From Akkermansia sp. (GTDB taxonomy: Bacteria; Verrucomicrobiota; Verrucomicrobiia; Verrucomicrobiales; Akkermansiaceae), in the NCBI GenBank assembly GCA_017472085.1, contig JAFUQZ010000047.1, forward strand, positions 1-36,210: 36,210 nt of DNA, in the 5' to 3' direction. A program made the position numbers and the translations under genes. This document shows positions 32,472 through 36,210 of this stretch, piece after piece. Position 1 is the stretch's first letter. The number at the start of each line of letters is the position of its first letter. The notes beneath the pieces were generated by a model. That model had not been told where the DNA came from. It worked only from the letters and a program-made list of their open reading frames with translations, and ran no database searches.

Positions 32472-33241
32472 TGGACACGGAACGATTCGGCGGTATCATC
32501 CGCCTGTACGGAATGCAGCCGGCAGAAAAACTGGCAGCTGCGCGAGTGGCAGTAGTCGGCATCGGCGGCGTGGGCTCCTGGGCAGCGGAAGCTCTGGCAC
32601 GCAGCGCTGTGGGCACTATCATCCTGATGGACATGGATGATTTGTGCATCACCAATACTAATCGGCAGCTTCATGCGTTGGGCAACCACTATGGTCACGC
32701 CAAAGTCGAGGTCATGGGTGAGCGCATACGGGAGATAAATCCGAATGTCTGCGTGGAGGAAGTGTTTTCGTTCTACACCGTCAGCCACCCGGAACGTCTT
32801 TTCGACACGAAACCGGATGTCGTCATCGATGCCATTGATTCCATGCGACCGAAGACTCATCTCATTGCCGAATGTTACAAACGTCGCATCCCCATTGTCA
32901 CCTGCGGCGGCGCCGGCGGACGCATCAACGCAGACTGCATTCAAATGGCTGATCTGGCAAGAACCTGCGGCGATAACATGCTGGCGCAACTGCGAAAAAA
33001 TCTCCGCAGAGACTATGATTTTCCCCTCTATGACCGCTGCCCGGAAATAGGTATACCCTGCGTCTATTCATCGGAGCGCCCACGTTTTCCCAAATGCGAT
33101 GGCACGGTAAGCTGCGAACGGGAGCCCGGCCAAAAAGGCGGTATCGGTTGTGCCAGCGGGTTTGGCTCTGCCACCCACATCACCGGCACATTCGGATTTC
33201 TCATGGCCGGAGCCGCCATCAACATCATCACCGGAAACTGA
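32468..33241 (+). CDS. tcdA: tRNA threonylcarbamoyladenosine dehydratase (TcdA/CsdL)
   Basis: 257 residues, E1-like ThiF/HesA fold. The nucleotide-binding GIGGVGSWAAEALARS (about 33-48), MDMDDLCITNTNRQ (about 55-68) and the later DAIDSMRPKTHLI fit TcdA, which uses ATP to cyclise t6A to ct6A at tRNA position 37. The C-terminal hydrophobic stretch (GTFGFLMAGAAINIITG) is also typical. Starts in ATGA overlap with the ymdB-like gene. Confidence 0.9.
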   Translation: MMDTERFGGIIRLYGMQPAEKLAAARVAVVGIGGVGSWAAEALARSAVGTIILMDMDDLCITNTNRQLHALGNHYGHAKVEVMGERIREINPNVCVEEVFSFYTVSHPERLFDTKPDVVIDAIDSMRPKTHLIAECYKRRIPIVTCGGAGGRINADCIQMADLARTCGDNMLAQLRKNLRRDYDFPLYDRCPEIGIPCVYSSERPRFPKCDGTVSCEREPGQKGGIGCASGFGSATHITGTFGFLMAGAAINIITGN

Positions 33242-33246
33242 TTTAT

Positions 33247-33846
33247 ATGAAACCCCACGGACACGACAGAACAGCTCGCCCCAACAAACACACGGCCCGA
33301 ACGGAAAACCGCTTTGAAAAAAAGGCAGCAGGCATTGTCATCAAGGCACAGAACGAAGCCGCTCTGATTGATATTCTGCAGGAACAGCCGCAGGGACTCT
33401 ATCTGGTGCTGGATTGCATTCAGGACCCCCACAATCTCGGCGCCATCCTCCGCACGGCAGATGGCGCCGGGGTGGCCGCAGTCATCGCGCCGAAAGATAA
33501 ATCCGTCGGCATCACAGAAACCGTGCTGCGGGTCTCCGTCGGAGCAGCAGAAAAAGTGCCTTTCATTCAGGTGACGAATCTCGCCCGCACCATGAAAGAC
33601 ATGAAAGATGCGGGTATCTGGTTTGTAGGAACTTCTGACCATGGCGATCGCTCCGTGTACGACATCGATTTCAAAGGGGGGATTGCGCTCGTGATGGGAG
33701 CGGAAGGGGACGGCATGCGCCGCCTGACCGAAGAAAATTGCGATTTTCTGGTGCGTATCCCGATGATGGGCAGTGTTCCCTGCCTCAATGTCTCGGTGGC
33801 AACAGGAGTGTGTCTTTATGAAGCGCTCCGTCAACGACAATTATAA
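33247..33846 (+). CDS. TrmH/SpoU-family RNA 2'-O-methyltransferase
   Basis: 199 residues from ATG 33247. After a basic tail (MKPHGHDRTARPNK) comes the SPOUT fold with its three motifs: DCIQDPHNLGAILRTADGAG, GIALVMGAEGDGMRR and PMMGSVPCLNVSVATGVCLYEA. The long N-terminal substrate-recognition domain of RlmB is absent or very short, so the exact substrate (rRNA Gm or tRNA Gm18-type) is open. A longer upstream frame is the overlapping tail of tcdA in another frame and is not used. Confidence 0.9.
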   Translation: MKPHGHDRTARPNKHTARTENRFEKKAAGIVIKAQNEAALIDILQEQPQGLYLVLDCIQDPHNLGAILRTADGAGVAAVIAPKDKSVGITETVLRVSVGAAEKVPFIQVTNLARTMKDMKDAGIWFVGTSDHGDRSVYDIDFKGGIALVMGAEGDGMRRLTEENCDFLVRIPMMGSVPCLNVSVATGVCLYEALRQRQL

Positions 33847-33852
33847 AGATTC

Positions 33853-34653
33853 ATGGAGGAAGCACTCATTCATCATCTGACCCCCGAGCCGGGCGAAATC
33901 GTTCGCGTTGTTTCAGACCTGCATCTGGGACACGAGCGTTGCGAAGCCCCCCCGGTGGCAGAGCTCGTGCCGCTGCTGAAAGGTATCCGGCATCTGATTG
34001 TGGCAGGAGACATGGCAGAAACCCGCCCCTGCGACTGGCAACCACGGGGTTTGGCGCTTCGCCGGGAATTCCGGGAACTCTGTCGGGCTCATCACGTCAA
34101 CCTCATTGAACTGGCCGGCAACCATGACCCGGACGTCATTCCGATGGTGGCTGCACTCTGGGAGGGGCAAACCATCATCATGCACGGGCACGCCATTTTC
34201 AAGGAAGTTGCCCCGTGGAGCTGGGAGTATCTCCGCAACAAACCTTCCTGCCGGAGTCTGATCGAACAATACCCGGATGCGGATTCCAGCCTTGAGCAGA
34301 GACTGGAACTGGCAAGAGCTATGAGCCAGCTGACTGCCCCCATCATGCGCCGCGACGGCATCCGCAATCCCCTGGTTCGTGAATTCATGCATTGCTTCTG
34401 CCCTCCGCAGCGACCGGTTGGTATCATCTGGGGCTGGTTGATTAGCGCCCGCAAGGCCAACAACTTCATGAATCAATACTTCCCGAAATCAAAAAATCTC
34501 ATTTTGGGGCATTTTCACCGCTCCGGCACATGGCAGTTCGGCAATCGCACCATCGCCAATACCGGTGCATGGTTTCGCCACGCTACCCCCTACTTTGCTG
34601 ATTTGCAGGACGGCAAACTCATCCGTTACGCCAAATATACCACACTCAACTAA
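33853..34653 (+). CDS. Metallophosphoesterase, calcineurin-like
   Basis: 266 residues, with the dinuclear metal motifs DLH (Asp22, His24 in VVSDLHLGH), GDM (Asp53), GNHD (Asn90-Asp92), a His in IIMHGHA (111-113) and GHFH near residue 220. This order resembles the LpxH/YfcE group, but the length and the middle helical part are not those of LpxH, so the substrate is unknown. It follows the methyltransferase by 6 nt and precedes the glycosyltransferase by 15 nt. Confidence 0.87.
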   Translation: MEEALIHHLTPEPGEIVRVVSDLHLGHERCEAPPVAELVPLLKGIRHLIVAGDMAETRPCDWQPRGLALRREFRELCRAHHVNLIELAGNHDPDVIPMVAALWEGQTIIMHGHAIFKEVAPWSWEYLRNKPSCRSLIEQYPDADSSLEQRLELARAMSQLTAPIMRRDGIRNPLVREFMHCFCPPQRPVGIIWGWLISARKANNFMNQYFPKSKNLILGHFHRSGTWQFGNRTIANTGAWFRHATPYFADLQDGKLIRYAKYTTLN

Positions 34654-34668
34654 GATATCCGACCAGAC

Positions 34669-35784
34669 ATGAAAATTGCCATAGTACTTACTGACCAAAG
34701 TTTTTTTCGAACCAAATCCATGGGGATTTTTAATGTTTCCATGGGATTAACCAGAGGCCTGATGCAGCATCCGGATGTCACAGAACTACATATTCTGGGC
34801 AACAACGAATGTAAGGAGGCATTTACGGATTGTCCGCCACACGTACATCTTCACCTATTGGACAAACCTGTTCCCCGCCGATTTGGCAGAGTCTGGTGGG
34901 ATCAGTTCGGGATGAGCGCGTTTGTGCGCAGAATTGCTCCGGACTGGTTGATTTTACCCAAGGGTGTTCCTCCCTTTTTCCCCCTGCTGGGAAAAACAAA
35001 AATGGCTTGTTATGTTCATGATGTAATTTGGGAATATTATGCCAAATTAAAAGGAAAACTAAACCCCTTCCCGTGGTACGAAAATATCTATTTTCGGATA
35101 TTGGGAACACGTGCGCTCAAGAATGCGGATCTGGTACTTACATCTACACAATTTAATGTTAAGCGGTTTAAAGCTCATGCTCCGAACACCAAAGCTGCGG
35201 TTGTGGGAATAGGCTTCGAGTCTCCCATTCTCAGAAGCGATACGAGAAAGGGAACGGACATTCTTTTCTACGCCTCTACCTTCCCTCACAAGCTAACGAA
35301 ACTGGGAGTTAAGCGAGTGAAAGCATGGTTAGCAAGTCGAAAAGATGCTAAGGATATCAAGATTCACGTGTTGGGAAGCCTTCCTGAAGGGGTAAAACTA
35401 GACTCCGATTTCTGGATTAGACACGGAAGATTACCCCAAGCTGAACTCGAGCAACTTATACAGAGTTGTAAGTGCTCCATATATTTTTCTGATTATGAAG
35501 GATATGGTATGCCTCCCGTGGAAAGCCTTCGCATCGGTTTAGCCTGTGTTGCCTCAGATATCCCTCCCATCCGAGAAAACATTCCTGAGCAATATCTTTT
35601 CGATAATAGTGAGCAATCAAGCTTCAATCAAGCAATTAACAGAGCCTTCGACAATAGTGAGCCTATTAACTGCCCTGAGTATCCAACATGGCAGGAAGTA
35701 GTTCAAGGCTGCATATGCTCCATGCGCACACAAGAAAAAAAACAGCAGCCAGTAATGGATAACCACCCGTTCTATCGTTATTGA
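34669..35784 (+). CDS. GT4-type glycosyltransferase
   Basis: 371 residues with a GT-B pattern: an acceptor-side N terminus (MKIAIVLTDQSFFRTKSMGI), a middle AVVGIGFES...TFPHKLTKLGVKR and the nucleotide-sugar site DYEGYGMPPVES, which has the E-x7-E of GT4. Likely cytoplasmic and linked to polysaccharide or LPS glycan synthesis. Base composition is clearly more AT-rich than its neighbours (22 of 60 G/C at 35041-35100 against 33 of 60 at 12841-12900), which together with the adjacent IS66 end points to acquisition by transfer. Gene is complete. Confidence 0.88.
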   Translation: MKIAIVLTDQSFFRTKSMGIFNVSMGLTRGLMQHPDVTELHILGNNECKEAFTDCPPHVHLHLLDKPVPRRFGRVWWDQFGMSAFVRRIAPDWLILPKGVPPFFPLLGKTKMACYVHDVIWEYYAKLKGKLNPFPWYENIYFRILGTRALKNADLVLTSTQFNVKRFKAHAPNTKAAVVGIGFESPILRSDTRKGTDILFYASTFPHKLTKLGVKRVKAWLASRKDAKDIKIHVLGSLPEGVKLDSDFWIRHGRLPQAELEQLIQSCKCSIYFSDYEGYGMPPVESLRIGLACVASDIPPIRENIPEQYLFDNSEQSSFNQAINRAFDNSEPINCPEYPTWQEVVQGCICSMRTQEKKQQPVMDNHPFYRY

Positions 35785-35813
35785 ATTCAGCTCCCTCATT
35801 TTAGATAATGCGC

Positions 35814-35886
35814 CAAAAAAGTCGCGGGATGACGGTCTGATGCGCACCAAAGGATGCGCGTCTCTGCGTCATTCTCTCGACTATTT
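35814..35886. repeat. Long imperfect hairpin between glycosyltransferase and IS66 end
   Basis: Nested complementary arms: AGTCG (35820-35824) with CGACT (35878-35882), ATGACG (35829-35834) with CGTCAT (35867-35872), and GCGCA (35842-35846) with TGCGC (35855-35859) round the loop CCAAAGGA. A-rich sequence precedes and TATTTT follows. It could end glycosyltransferase transcription or be a structured repeat. A smaller hairpin TACCGT/ACGGTA (35895-35900 / 35906-35911) is next to it. Confidence 0.5.
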
Positions 35887-35908
35887 TGACGCAATACCGT
35901 TTTTTACG

Positions 35909-36210
35909 GTAAGCATTCAACCAAAAGGCTTGTAGCCAGAGGGGGCTTACATGCGAGGGTTTCTCCTGCTCACAGGGTGACTTTCTTGCCTCCCGTCTTT
36001 CCTGTAGAGAGATTGAGTATACCCGGCAGCAGCGACAGATACCCTTCGGCGGCTCTGTGGGTCGGCAGCCGGCGCAGCACTTCCGTCAGCCATTGCTGAA
36101 AATCTGTCCCGGTGCGTTTGCATTCCTCCACCATCGTATAGATGATGGCTGCTCTCTGTCCGGCATCCGGCGAGCCGATAAACAGGCTGTTCTTGCGGCC
36201 TACCGTTACC
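35909..36210 (-). mobile_element. IS66-family insertion sequence, 3' end (partial)
   Basis: The end of an IS66-type transposase reads leftward, and GTAAGCATTCAACC at 35909 is a plausible terminal inverted repeat because IS66-family ends commonly start GTAAGC. The other end lies outside the window, so the boundary and an 8-bp target duplication cannot be confirmed. Confidence 0.6.
35970..36210 (-). CDS. IS66-family transposase, C-terminal part (runs off window)
   Basis: Minus-strand translation gives 79 residues and a TGA at 35972-35970; the 5' part lies past the window edge. GRKNSLFIGSPDAGQRAA, IIYTMVEECKRTGTDF and WLTEVLRRLPTH match the conserved C-terminal part of IS66 (TnpC) transposases, which ends the DDE catalytic domain. 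The reading frame shows no interruption in the visible part. It is too short for the given frame list because it is cut by the window. Confidence 0.9.
   Translation of the reverse strand, partial: VTVGRKNSLFIGSPDAGQRAAIIYTMVEECKRTGTDFQQWLTEVLRRLPTHRAAEGYLSLLPGILNLSTGKTGGKKVTL

Noticed and set aside
33094..33246. Upstream extension of the TrmH-type methyltransferase
   Set aside because: It overlaps tcdA in another frame, is unlike the family and the SPOUT domain begins well after ATG 33247.
1..36210. CRISPR array, tRNA, rRNA, toxin-antitoxin or restriction system
   Set aside because: No spaced direct repeats, no tRNA cloverleaf or rRNA-like sequence, and no matching gene pairs were seen by eye; a dedicated scan (tRNAscan, minced, PADLOC) was not possible.

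Overview
The window is a compact bacterial chromosome segment, moderately GC-rich except for one gene. Genes on both strands are packed with 1-15 nt gaps or 4-nt ATGA overlaps. Gene content (GH75-like chitosanase domain, CdaA operon, LptF/G permease, Sel1 and ankyrin proteins, OSBS-type MenC) and outer-membrane signals suggest a Gram-negative bacterium, most likely a Verrucomicrobiota/Akkermansia-like lineage. That taxonomic call is inference; no rRNA or tRNA gene is present in the window.

Left part (1-9916): a 5'-truncated alpha-2-macroglobulin with a small membrane protein; cysS-queF-queC; two GNAT acetyltransferases on the minus strand; birA diverging from them; a DUF2147 secreted protein between two good terminators; menC on the minus strand; and a small membrane protein fused operonically to pdxA. 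Middle (9940-19272): an isolated phage virion (tail/connector) protein with no other phage gene around it, a three-gene envelope cassette (two related ankyrin/alpha-solenoid proteins and a membrane-anchored partner), then convergent recQ. Next (19399-24656): a PAS-PAS-SpoIIE phosphatase, a protein with basic tails of unknown function, def, and convergent squalene/phytoene synthase and ruvA. Then (24665-29730, minus strand): SDR, GH75-like protein and ruvA/synthase form one unit; cdaA, a 55-residue CdaR-like membrane stub, bioD, a Sel1-repeat protein and a small membrane protein form another. Right part (29891-35784, plus strand): lptF/G, uspA, ymdB-like phosphodiesterase, tcdA, a TrmH-type methyltransferase, a metallophosphoesterase and an AT-rich GT4 glycosyltransferase, followed by a long imperfect hairpin and the 3' end of an IS66-family element.

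The strongest window-wide signal is in transcription and translation starts. About a dozen genes carry a -35 (TTGNNN-like), a 16-18 nt spacer and a -10 (often TAGNNT), with the start codon only 6-14 nt after the -10. This predicts leaderless or nearly leaderless mRNAs. Internal operon genes also mostly lack Shine-Dalgarno sequences. The pattern was used to choose several starts (birA, recQ, pdxA-upstream gene, lptF, phage protein). Other points worth attention are the CdaR stub lacking YbbR domains, the orphan phage structural protein, and the ankyrin cassette.
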